Assembly: GCA_963780635.1 (NCBI GenBank)
Contig: CAWACW010000010.1
Location: forward strand, 682,001 to 746,000
Length of the DNA: 64,000 nucleotides
Source: DATEPR01 sp963780635
GTDB lineage: Bacteria > Actinomycetota > Actinomycetes > Mycobacteriales > Pseudonocardiaceae
Direction of reading: 5' to 3'
Of the stretch, positions 52,228 to 60,869 are shown one piece after another. Below the pieces are notes generated by a model that did no database searches, was not told where the DNA came from, and worked only from the letters and a program-made list of their open reading frames with translations. Position 1 is the stretch's first letter. Each line of letters begins with the position of its first letter. Made by a program: the position numbers and the translations under genes.

Positions 52228-52499
52228 ATGCCGTCGCCCCCGGGGGCGGACTTCGGGTCCCAGATGTCGGAGTGCGCACCCCGCGGATGCCGGCGCCGCC
52301 CATGGCGAAATCGCCGGCTCGCATCGAGGTTGATCACTCGGCGGTCCAGTTCCGCGTGTTGGGGGTGTCGACGTTGTGCAACGGGGTTGCAACCCTTGCC
52401 TACGCCGGAGGTACACGGCCAGTTGAACGAGGTGATGGCCGAGTCCCTGGATGTCGAGAGCGCGTGTTTGACCGCGGTCAACAATATGCGGCACCGCAC

Positions 52500-52960
52500 C
52501 GGCCTGCCTAATTCGGCCAGGTCCCGGACGGCCTGGGCGAAGCTGCGCATCGGCAGCGTGCGGGCTTGGGGGTTGGCGAACTCCCGCATGCCGTCGGCAG
52601 CTCGTCGTACTTCGGTATCGCCGCGTCCAGCAGTAACACCACCGGCACCACGGTGATCGCACGTGCCAACGCCTGCGTGATCTCCCAGCGCACCCAGTCC
52701 CATTCGTCGGCGAGCCGTTCGATGTTCTCCTCGTCGGCCCACACCGGCCCCACGACCGCGACGAGGTCATCGCACTCCGCTGCGGCCGCTCGGATCCCGG
52801 GGCCGTTGGGCAGGCCGGGCGGCAGCGAGCCCTTGTCCAGGAACACCGTGTCCCTGCCAAAACACCCGGCGAGCACACGCCGTGACGATCTGGGACAACG
52901 CCGAGCGTGGCACGCTGTCGGTAGTCGGCATACGGCCATTCTGATCGGCTTTGGACGCAC
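52500..52960 (-). pseudogene. TIR-domain protein remnant
   Basis: Minus-strand reading DTVFLDKGSLPPGLPNGPGI, RAAAAECDDLVAVVGPVWAD, EWDWVRWEITQALARAITVV and PVVLLLDAAIPKYDELP, then one frame over GMREFANPQARTLPMRSFAQ and VRDLAELGR. This is the TIR pattern (VFLD...L.PG...., ...C...LAVIGP.W, WVR.EI..AL). The N-terminal strand and partner domain are missing, and the frame is broken. It sits beside the broken kinase gene. Confidence 0.65.
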
Positions 52961-53122
52961 GGAGGTCGCGCGCCATCTGCGTGGACCGACCGGTGGGCAA
53001 GGCGCAGCTCACGGCATTATCAAGGCTGGCGCAGGATGGACTGGCTCAACTCTCGCTGATCGACACCCAGGACGTTGTTGTTGACGCCTGGCGCCCGAGC
53101 TAGCGCTAGCCACACTGGCGTC

Positions 53123-54448
53123 CTATGTGTGAAAAAGGCGTCTCGTCAGCGTAGCAACGAGAACTGCTTCTACAAATAGTCCTACAAACGCTTCGCCTGC
53201 TGCGGCCCGGCTGAACCAACTACCTGGTCCAAACGGTTCATTTGAAGAGAAGCCGCGTCCGTGAAACGCGACAGTGCTGACAACTATGCTTTCAAGAAAG
53301 GAAAGGTGATCCTTTCCGGTTCCTGAAAATACATCAAAGAAGGCCGCAAAGAGAATGATCGTTCCCGTGTACACCGCGGCACTTCTCCAAAGTCGGTATC
53401 CCCAACCGGAAATTATCCCGAGGCTAAGCCAAAACGAATATCGGAAGAGGTGTCGGGAGTGTCGAAGCCAGGTTGTGTAAACTTTTTCTGCCCGAAAGGC
53501 GAACCTATTCGCCTCCTCTTCTAATCCTTGCGCTTTCAGTCTGGCGGCTAGTTGCCTGTACGTTATTGCAGCCTCTTGGAGCCATGTTCGCCTATTCTCC
53601 AGCCGACGATCTTTCCCATGGCTTGCCTCGCTGTATTTCTTGTAGTTTCTGGCCCTATATTCATCAAACACCATCTTTATGTCGAGCCAATCCAAGCCCG
53701 TGAGGGGCGTATCGCCCCAGCGGACGTCGAACAGCCTTGGTGCGATTCCTGCGGCGTTCGTTAGCTTCACTCCGTAAAGTTTCGAGCTGGAATCAAAGAA
53801 TGCTCCATGTAAGTTGCCATGCTGGAGACCAGAAAATCTGGCCCCGAACAAGTCCGAGCCTTCTAGATGTGCTTCGTTGAACTGGGCACCGCGGAGATCT
53901 GCATACGAGAGGGAACTACCTTGCAGTTGCGCGTGAGTCAGTTTCGCACCTTCTAGGTTGACTGCCGCCAACGGAAGTTGCGACTCGTCATGTTGCTGGA
54001 CCAATCTCCACGTCGCTCTCGTCAATCCGCCGAGCATTCGTGCTAGCGGTAGGCCGCTGAGATCAACATCGCTCAGGTCGGCACCCCGAAGATCCAGACC
54101 GTCGCGTTGGCGATCCAGTGGATCGTCCCAGTTGACCGGCCCAATCCCGCCGTGATTGGATAAAAGCCATTCGATGTCTGCGCGACAAAGTTTATGACCC
54201 TTGAAGGGATAGGTACTTTGCAGTGGGTCCGCCGGAATTCTCAGAGCTCGCATTAGCTCTCCTGCGCGTTCCTCGTCTATCTCAGCGTCACGCCTCCATG
54301 GCTGGCCTTCTTCGAACCAATGCCGTTCCCAGTTCGTAATCGCATTTGATCTGTGGTGGACTGAATCTTCGCCGTGTTTCGATGTCAGGATCTTCACCTT
54401 GGCAATGATGCGATCAAGAATGGTCACCAGGTATAGCTTTTGATTCAT
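53123..54448 (-). CDS. Pentapeptide-repeat protein with C-terminal channel-like membrane domain; low GC
   Basis: 441 residues from ATG 54446-54448 (AGGAGC upstream). Residues about 112-225 carry pentapeptide repeats (LDLRGADLSDVDLSGLPLAR; AVNLEGAKLTHAQLQGSSLS; LHGAFFDSSS). A helical part about 275-330 leads to two or three membrane segments (YSFWLSLGIISGWGYRL; TIILFAAFFDVF; GEAFVGLFVEAVLVATL). Between them STVAFHGRGFSSN sits where a two-helix potassium channel has its TVGYGD filter. GC is clearly below all neighbours, pointing to recent transfer. Function unknown; gated channel or defence effector are possibilities. Confidence 0.75.
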   Translation of the reverse strand: MNQKLYLVTILDRIIAKVKILTSKHGEDSVHHRSNAITNWERHWFEEGQPWRRDAEIDEERAGELMRALRIPADPLQSTYPFKGHKLCRADIEWLLSNHGGIGPVNWDDPLDRQRDGLDLRGADLSDVDLSGLPLARMLGGLTRATWRLVQQHDESQLPLAAVNLEGAKLTHAQLQGSSLSYADLRGAQFNEAHLEGSDLFGARFSGLQHGNLHGAFFDSSSKLYGVKLTNAAGIAPRLFDVRWGDTPLTGLDWLDIKMVFDEYRARNYKKYSEASHGKDRRLENRRTWLQEAAITYRQLAARLKAQGLEEEANRFAFRAEKVYTTWLRHSRHLFRYSFWLSLGIISGWGYRLWRSAAVYTGTIILFAAFFDVFSGTGKDHLSFLESIVVSTVAFHGRGFSSNEPFGPGSWFSRAAAGEAFVGLFVEAVLVATLTRRLFHT

Positions 54449-54548
54449 GCGATGCTCCTATTTTGCGGCGTGATTGGTGTAGGAGAACCAATCCTAGCTT
54501 GAGTTCTAACGTTCCCGGGGCCGGATGAGGCACCCGGATGATCATGGG

Positions 54549-54606
54549 TGAAGCCCCTTGGTGATCATTCTTCTTGCTAAGGCAAGACGATCACACCGGG
54601 GCTTCA
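54549..54606 (+). repeat. Leader hairpin of the transposase head fragment
   Basis: TGAAGCCCC (54549-54557) and GTGATC (54561-54566) pair with GATCAC (54589-54594) and GGGGCTTCA (54598-54606), with a 3-base mismatch. It ends one base before the TTG start at 54608, so it would hide the initiation site. Confidence 0.55.
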
Positions 54607-54607
54607 G

Positions 54608-54790
54608 TTGATCAGTGTGTACCACCCCGACACCGCCGTCGCGCTCAGGGAAATATCCGCGTTCCGCGACCAGTTCTATGCCTGCCTGACTCGACGTGCC
54701 GACGCACTGTTCGAGCTGACCGACGCGGTCCTGTGCTCTGATGGACCGGTCCGGTCGCTGGTGGAGACGTCGCTTGCCGGCAGATGGCAG
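54608..54790 (+). pseudogene. N-terminal fragment of an IS701-group transposase
   Basis: From TTG 54608: LISVYHPDTAVALREISAFR, DQFYACLTRRADALFELTDA then VLCSDGPVRSLVETSLAG, the start of a common actinobacterial transposase group. It breaks off at about codon 58, where acetyltransferase sequence takes over. Confidence 0.65.
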
Positions 54791-54794
54791 AGGG

Positions 54795-55178
54795 GGCACC
54801 GGGGCGCGGCTGGCCGTGGATCGTGTCTTCGACGGGGCGTTCATCGGCTGGTGCAGCCTGAACCGGTGGAATCCGGACTACCGCAGTGCATCGCTGGGCT
54901 ACTGCTTCGACGATGCGGCGTGGGGCCACGGCTACGCGACGGAGGCCGCGCGCGTATTGCTGCGGTGGGCATTCGACACGCTGGACCTGAACCGCGTCCA
55001 GGCCGAGACCGATACACGCAACGTGGCATCTGCCCGCGTGCTGGAGAAACTCGGGTTCGTGCGTGAAGGGACATTGCGGGAAGACTGCGTCGTGAACGGC
55101 GAGGTCTCCGACTCGTGGGTCTACGGGCTGATCAGGCGGGAGTGGCGGCCGTCGTCCGAGCCGGTTCCCGCCCGCTGA
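54795..55178 (+). pseudogene. GNAT acetyltransferase (RimJ/RimL type), 5' end replaced by IS sequence
   Basis: TGARLAVDRVFDGAFIGWCS, LNRWNPDYRSASLGYCFDDA, AWGHGYATEAARVLLRWAFD (the acetyl-CoA loop) and RNVASARVLEKLGFVREGTL are a nearly full GNAT domain. The first 35-45 residues are missing and the transposase head abuts instead. The frame stays open to 55178; a product could start only from an internal or borrowed site, such as ATG 54741. Confidence 0.75.
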
Positions 55179-55589
55179 GTCCTTTCCCCGCGAGACGTCG
55201 CCTGGCATCTGGGTGCTCGCTTCGCCGCGTCGAGGGGCCGCCAGGCGCCGCACGCTCTCGTGCCGCTGAGTGTGAGCTCAGAAAGCCATCGCAGGGGCGC
55301 GGCTCAACGCTCGTCCGTGACGATCACTGTGTCGACCGCCGGTACAACGTCGTCGATGATCTCGGCTGCCGTCAGTCCTGGCGATTGCCGCGCAGACGGC
55401 CAGATGGTCCGGATCGAGCGTGCACGATCACCCCAGCGGGCACGCGCCCCGATGACCTCAGACATCCGCGTGTGGTCAAACGCTGCCGGCGCAACTCCTA
55501 CCGTGTCAAGGGACCCACCGACATTCTCTCTGGAAGGCGATGACAGGGTCAGACCAAGCGAAAAGGCATGCGATCGTGGACGCGGCCGG
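55179..55589. other. Spacer with a minus-strand gene fragment
   Basis: ATG 55463-55465 on the minus strand opens MSEVIGARARWGDRARSIRT, then IWPSARQSPGLTAAEIIDDV and VPAVDTVIVTDER to a TGA at 55304-55306 (53 codons). The frame is open further upstream without a start, so it looks like a C-terminal relic. Family not recognised. Confidence 0.35.
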
Positions 55590-56669
55590 TCAGCGGCGGG
55601 CGGCGTAGACGCGGTTGGTCATCGTCTCTGCTGCGAGGGTCCACGAGCGCAGGCCCGCGTCGGCGGCGATGGTGCGCATGGTGTCCTCGCCGGCGTGGTT
55701 GCCCAGGGCTTGTGGGCCCTTCTGGGCCAGTGCGGCGGGCAGGCACAGGACGACAGAGCTCGCGGTGAAGGACCGGCCGACGGGGCTGGTGGTGTCCTCG
55801 ACGTTGCCGGACACGTTGGGTTCGACGATCATGCAGGTGCCGTCGTCGGCCAGGGCCTGCTCGGTGCGGCGAAGGGCGGCGCCGGGGTCGCCGAGGTCGT
55901 GCAGGCAGTCGAAGAACGTGATCAGGTCGTACCGTTGACCGGGAAAGTCTCCAGCCGTGGCGACGTCGAAGGTGACCCGGTCATCGAGGCCTCGTTCGGC
56001 GGCCAGTTTCCGCGCCGCCTCGATGGACGGCCCGTGGAAGTCGTAGCCGTGGAACGTCGACTCCGGAAACGCCTCGGCCATCAGCAGCGTGGAATACCCT
56101 TGCCCGCAGCCGATATCGGCCACCGTCGCTCCGCGTCGCAGTTTCTCGACGACACCGCCCAGCGCCGGGAGCCACTCCTGCACGAGTGAGGCCGTGTAGC
56201 CCGGGCGGAAGAACTCCGCGACCCCTTCGAACAGCTGCGGCGCGTGCTGCTCCCAGCCGACGCCCTCGCCGGTGCGGAAGGCCTCGGCGAGCGCGTCCTC
56301 GGTGGCGAACAGCGCCTTGAGGATGGTGAACGTGCCCATGGCATACGTGGGCGAGGACGCGTCCGCGAGGACCGCGGCGTGCTCGTCGGGCAGTTCGTAG
56401 GTGCCGCTGTCCGGGTGGTAGCGGACGTACTCCCCGGCGACCTGGACGGCCAGCCACTCGCGCACGTACCGCTCGACCAGGCCCGCTCGTTCGGCCAGCT
56501 GTGCGGACGTCAGTGGTCCGGCGCCGGCCAGTGCCGTGTAGAGGCCAAGCCGTCCGCCGAGGGACGTGGACAAACCAGCCGTCGCCGCGGCGTTGTCGAC
56601 GACGACCCGCTGGAGGAACTCCGCGACTCGGTCCTGGTCTAGCGACTTTCCGTTCGTCACTTCGGTCAT
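55590..56669 (-). CDS. Class I SAM-dependent methyltransferase with N-terminal winged-helix region
   Basis: 359 residues from ATG 56667-56669 (GGAGATGACC upstream). Residues about 8-95 are a winged-helix dimerisation domain (LGLYTALAGAGPLTSAQLAE, RYVREWLAVQVAGEYV). The SAM-binding core has ATVADIGCGQGYSTLLMAEA (about 176-195), FHGYDFHGPSIEAARKLA, and the post-I DLITFFDCLHDLGDPGAALR. The layout is like Rv2258c-type methyltransferases. The substrate is unknown; no biosynthetic neighbour is intact. Confidence 0.9.
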   Translation of the reverse strand: MTEVTNGKSLDQDRVAEFLQRVVVDNAAATAGLSTSLGGRLGLYTALAGAGPLTSAQLAERAGLVERYVREWLAVQVAGEYVRYHPDSGTYELPDEHAAVLADASSPTYAMGTFTILKALFATEDALAEAFRTGEGVGWEQHAPQLFEGVAEFFRPGYTASLVQEWLPALGGVVEKLRRGATVADIGCGQGYSTLLMAEAFPESTFHGYDFHGPSIEAARKLAAERGLDDRVTFDVATAGDFPGQRYDLITFFDCLHDLGDPGAALRRTEQALADDGTCMIVEPNVSGNVEDTTSPVGRSFTASSVVLCLPAALAQKGPQALGNHAGEDTMRTIAADAGLRSWTLAAETMTNRVYAARR

Positions 56670-57887
56670 CTCCTGTCTGTGCAGGTCAGGCGCTTCTGTA
56701 CCTCACGTTACCCAGCTCCCCGCGGCCGCGCGGACCGCTGCGTAACGGCTCACCGCGGCCGGCAGTGCGCTCGAGCCGAAGGAACACGGCTGGTGGTCCT
56801 CGCGGGTTCGTACGCCGCGCCGCGAGGCCGAAGGATCAGATCAACCGAGCGGCCGGCGGATCTCGCGAGCGACGTGACCAGGTATTACGCACCGACCACG
56901 GACTGCGCGACGCGCTCCGGGCGTTCGTCGCAGCAGGCGCGATCGTCGTGTTTCCGCTGCTGGGTGGAGCGGGATCAGGCTGTCGCGGCGGCGCAGCGTC
57001 CAGAACGCCGCGACATGAGGAAGGTCACTCACGGCACGAGGCGAGCGCCACCGTGACCGTCGAGCAGCTGCGCACTCCACTGGCGACCCAAAAGATCATC
57101 CCGACGCTTAACTCCCACGGAAGGACGGAGCTGGTCGATTGGCGATTGCGAACTACATTCGCAATCGCTAATCACACTGGCGAGGACACGGGTCGTCGAG
57201 TGGCCACAAGAGTGGATAACGACTAGCCGACACCCAGCAGGTTTGGGTCGCGAGGGCGACAGATGGGGTTGGTGTCCGGCGGAATGTCTGCCGTGCTTCG
57301 TTCGATGAGGGTCGCACAGCTGATGGTGGGACCAGGAGCTGCGAGGTCACAACGTTGGCCGGTGCGGTCCATCGTCAACCGCTCATGCGAGATGGGTGCC
57401 CGGCTGAGGATGGGCCGCCCGTTCGAGCGTCGCGAGCAAGCGCAACGACCTGGCCGAGGAACGTCACGGTGACGAACGGCAACCGGCGCGCGAGCAACCT
57501 GCGAAGTCCGACAGAAGACACCTCAGTGTCGATGCCAAGGCGAGCAGCGAACCATCTCACCGACGGGCTTCCCGTTCGGCCAGGCCGGCGGGACAGAGCG
57601 CACCCGTGGTGCAGACGCCCCGGTCGCGCAAGCGGCAGAGCAACTCGGCGTTGCCGTCCCGGCGATAGAGGCCGGGCGACAGCTTGCCGGCCCGATCTGC
57701 AGACAGCTCTCCTTTCGCGGAGTGGCTGCTTTTCTGTCACTGTCAGTCTCAGACGGGGCGGCATCGCGGCCCGCGCCATGCAAGGCGGATGCCCGGTAGT
57801 GAAGACGGGCGCAGGCGAGTTGTCGCGACGTGCCGAGATGTCCCGTCGCACGGACAGGCGCAACGCACTTGGGCAGGAGGGCCCGCC
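56670..57887. other. 1.2-kb region without an intact gene
   Basis: Frames on both strands lack motifs. A minus frame near 57400-57560 (ARLGIDTEVSSVGLRRLLAR) might be a fragment. It holds the perfect stem-loop at 57142-57168. Confidence 0.3.
57142..57168. terminator. Perfect 11-bp stem-loop
   Basis: GCGATTGCGAA (57142-57152) pairs with TTCGCAATCGC (57158-57168) around CTACA. It is AT-richer than other hairpins here, so a protein-binding operator is as likely as a terminator. Confidence 0.4.
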
Positions 57888-58307
57888 ATGCCGGACAACA
57901 AGCACACTCGATCGACCGCGTGGCAGTCGGCGGTCACCGTCCTCCAGGAGGTGGAGCCTCCCGACATTCCAGCAGGCGCGCACGTGATGACCATCGTCGT
58001 CGAATACCCGCCCGGCGATCCCGGCACCCCGCCCCACCGGCATACGGGGCCGTGTTTCGCCTACGTGCTGGACGGAGAGATGGTCTTCGAACTCGAAGGC
58101 GAACCGCCTCGCGTCGTGCGGGCGGGCGAGGTGTTCTGGGAGCCGGGCGGCGACGTCATCCACTACCAGGACGGCAACAACCGCGACGACGTCCCCGTGC
58201 GCTTCACCGTCACCATGCTCTGCACACCGGGCGAGCCGATGCTCACGCTCGTCGACGAGGACGAACTCGAACGCCGCAAGGATCGTCGCGCTCCGCAGGC
58301 GAGCTGA
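57888..58307 (+). CDS. Cupin-domain protein
   Basis: 139 residues from ATG 57888 behind CAGGAGGG. The cupin motif 1 reads GTPPHRHTGPCFAYVLDGEM with metal-ligand His and Glu-equivalent positions; motif 2 is EPGGDVIHYQDGN with the final His. It is a single small beta-barrel, probably a metal-binding dioxygenase-, isomerase- or binding-type cupin. No neighbour suggests a substrate. Confidence 0.88.
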   Translation: MPDNKHTRSTAWQSAVTVLQEVEPPDIPAGAHVMTIVVEYPPGDPGTPPHRHTGPCFAYVLDGEMVFELEGEPPRVVRAGEVFWEPGGDVIHYQDGNNRDDVPVRFTVTMLCTPGEPMLTLVDEDELERRKDRRAPQAS

Positions 58308-58474
58308 CCTGATTCCATCGAATGTCCGGAGGGGACGAAGAAGGCACGAAGATCGCCGTCCGCGGGACCAGGCTCATCGGTTCGCAGGTCGTGCCATTGT
58401 GTCAAGTACCGGGATGGACGGAGGCTGTGATCACCCGCTCGTGATCGAGACGGGTGGGGTTGTGGTGGTTGGCC

Positions 58475-58657
58475 TCACGTTCGACCGGTGGGATGAGACC
58501 GTTCGCCGTGTAGGCGTCCGCCCTCGACCTGCCGGGCCCGAACGCCGGCGCCGCCCGAACGCCGGTTCAGCCGGTACGGGCAGTAGGACCGCGCGAGATG
58601 CTCGCGCGCCGCGTCGACGTCACGGGTGTCGAGCCGCACGGTCATACCGTGCGCCAT
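58475..58657 (-). pseudogene. N-terminal fragment of an AraC-family regulator
   Basis: Minus-strand MTVRLDTRDVDAAREHLARS then YCPYRLNRRSGGAGVRARQV resembles the start of AraC-type regulators with a cupin-like sensor (DTRDVDEARE.L...YCPHRL). It ends without the C-terminal HTH. Confidence 0.4.
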
Positions 58658-58893
58658 CGATGCTCCCCATTGAGGCTCGGCTGCTCGGGCAGATTAGTAC
58701 CGGACCGCGGCGCGCTGGGGCGGGCGGGGCTGGAACAGCCAGCGGAGCCACTCGAACGCTGGCCGTGTTCCTCGCGTTGATCCTGCCGATCAGGCCCTTG
58801 AGCTTGGTCGAGCACCTCGCCGGCAGGCTAGCTACGATCGCCTGGGAGGCGGTCCGTGCCAACGCACTCACCAGGACATGGGGAGCAGACGCA

Positions 58894-60282
58894 ATGGCCG
58901 ATGAACACTACGACGCGATCGTGATAGGGACCAGCCAGGGCGGCCGGTTCCTCCCCGTCGAGCTGGCGAAGGCGGGCCAGAAGGTCGCGCTCGTCGAGCG
59001 TGCCCAACTCGGCGGCGTCTGCGTCAACACGGGGTGTACCCCGACCAAGACCATGGTCGCCAGCGCACGCCTCGCCGAACAGGCGCGCAACAGCGCGCAG
59101 TACGGCGTGCGTATTGGTCCGGTGTCGGTCGACCTGGCCGTCGTGCGTGAGCGCAAACGGGCCATGGTCGCCGGCGCGCGACAGAACTACGCGAGCCGCC
59201 TGGCGCAGGACGGGCTTGACCTGATCGAAGGTGAGGCCCATTTGACGGGGCCCAAGACGGTCGAGATCGCTTTGATGGACGGCGGGACGCGGCAGATCAG
59301 CGCGCCGGTGCTCGTCATCGACGCGGGCACCCGACCCAGGCCGCTGGCGATCACCGGCGCGGGCGACGTCCCCGTGCTCGATTCAACCTCGATCATGGAG
59401 TTGGACGAGCTTCCGGAGCACCTGCTCATCCTCGGCGGCGGCTACATCGGGCTGGAGTTCGGGCAGATGTTCCGCCGGTTCGGCAGCGAGGTCACCGTCA
59501 TCCAAAGCGCCGCGCGCCTGATGATGATCGAGGATGAGGACGTCTCGGACGAGGTCGCCGCTATCTTGCGCGATGACGGGATCACGGTTCTGACCTCGTC
59601 GACGCCGGTGCGGGTGGAGCCGGCTGAGGGCGGCCACCTGCGGCTGACCGTTCGCGTGGATGACGGTGAGCGACAGTTCGACGGTTCGCACCTGCTGTCA
59701 GCCATCGGCCGCATGCCGAATACGGAGGCGCTCACCCCCGAGGCGGCCGGTGTCCGGCTCGACGACCACGGCTTCATCGAGGTCGACGAATATCTGCAAA
59801 CCAGTGTCCCCGGCGTGTACGCGATGGGGGATGTCAAGGGCGGCCCGGCCTTCACCCACCTGTCCTACGACGATTACCGCATCCTGCACGCCAACCTCGT
59901 CAGGCACGAGAAGGTGAGCACGCGGGACCGGCTCGTGCCGTATACGATGTTCATCGACCCGCAGCTTGGCCGCGTCGGCATGACCGAGCGCGAGGCCAGG
60001 GCGCAAGGACGCGCGATCCGGGTGGCGAAGCTCCCGATGGGCGCCGTCATCCGGGCCATCGAGACCGGGGAGACGCGCGGCTTTATGAAGGCCGTCGTCG
60101 ATGCGGACAGCGGGCAGATCCTGGGCTGCGCGGTCCTGGGTAGTGAAGGCGGCGAGATCATGACCATGATCCAGGTCGCCATGCTGGGCAAGCTCACCTA
60201 CTCCGCTATGGCGGACGCGATCTTCACGCACCCGCTCCTGGCGGAAGGCCTCAACACCCTCTTCGCGATGTTCGACGCCTGA
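58894..60282 (+). CDS. FAD-dependent pyridine-nucleotide disulfide oxidoreductase (mercuric-reductase-like)
   Basis: 462 residues from ATG 58894 (GGGGAG upstream); the frame extends to 58399 but without typical sequence. YDAIVIGTSQGGRFLPVELA is the FAD Rossmann motif in the GTSQGG variant. GGVCVNTGCTPTKTM holds the redox disulfide C43-C48. HLLILGGGYIGLEFGQMFRR binds NAD(P), and VPGVYAMGDVKGGPAFTHLS is the second FAD motif. A dimerisation domain follows, ending FTHPLLAEGLNTLFA. There is no HMA domain and no terminal cysteine pair, so mercury reduction is unlikely; a thiol or quinone substrate is possible. Confidence 0.9.
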   Translation: MADEHYDAIVIGTSQGGRFLPVELAKAGQKVALVERAQLGGVCVNTGCTPTKTMVASARLAEQARNSAQYGVRIGPVSVDLAVVRERKRAMVAGARQNYASRLAQDGLDLIEGEAHLTGPKTVEIALMDGGTRQISAPVLVIDAGTRPRPLAITGAGDVPVLDSTSIMELDELPEHLLILGGGYIGLEFGQMFRRFGSEVTVIQSAARLMMIEDEDVSDEVAAILRDDGITVLTSSTPVRVEPAEGGHLRLTVRVDDGERQFDGSHLLSAIGRMPNTEALTPEAAGVRLDDHGFIEVDEYLQTSVPGVYAMGDVKGGPAFTHLSYDDYRILHANLVRHEKVSTRDRLVPYTMFIDPQLGRVGMTEREARAQGRAIRVAKLPMGAVIRAIETGETRGFMKAVVDADSGQILGCAVLGSEGGEIMTMIQVAMLGKLTYSAMADAIFTHPLLAEGLNTLFAMFDA

Positions 60283-60869
60283 AAGTGCTGCCGTGCATCC
60301 CGCGCCGCTTGCAGCCACGCAAGAGTCTGGGCCCACCAGGTCCGGGCCTGACAGGACGCCCCGCCAGAAACCTGACCGCTCGTGTCACCGCCGAGCAAGG
60401 CCTCCCGCTGTTCAAACGCATCCGCCGATGATGTCGGGGCGAGGAGTGAGCCAGTCCGACGTCGCCGCGGCGTTGGGCGTCTCCACAGGTCGGTCGAACG
60501 AGCCCTACGGGAGCTACGCGAAGCCAGTCTGATGAAGACCGCTCACCGGCAGTTCACCGTCTACCAGCAGACGTGATGAGCTGGGCTGCCATCGCTGACC
60601 GAGCCAGGATCGTGGGCGCCGACCTTTTGTATTCATCGACGACGACGTCCAGGCCCGGCTCGCAGGCCATCGGGCAGGCTTAAGTATCACCGAAGGGCGG
60701 GCCACTTGCGATCCGGGTTTGAGGCGTCTCCAGGCGCACCACGTCCAGAGCGGCATGGGGGCCGAGAGCACGGCGGCAACATCGCACGTTGATGTCTGGA
60801 GCCTGCGCACCCGCGATGTGGGCGATCAGCGGCAGCCGGAGTGTCGTCGGCGCGTGAATGCTTACCCGG
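60283..60869 (+). other. Region with a broken helix-turn-helix fragment
   Basis: Near 60430-60576 the plus strand gives RGVSQSDVAAALGVSTG and, one frame over, RSVERALRELREASLMKTAH then RQFTVYQQT to a stop: a winged or plain HTH split by a one-base change. The rest shows no gene. Confidence 0.4.

Noticed and set aside
44157..55590. Methyltransferase at 55590 as partner of the terpene system (as in 2-methylisoborneol loci)
   Set aside because: It is 11 kb away behind several rearrangements and resembles a winged-helix Rv2258c-type enzyme, not a geranyl diphosphate methyltransferase.
58894..60282. Mercuric reductase assignment
   Set aside because: No HMA domain, no C-terminal vicinal cysteines, and no mer genes nearby; only the general disulfide-reductase fold is supported.
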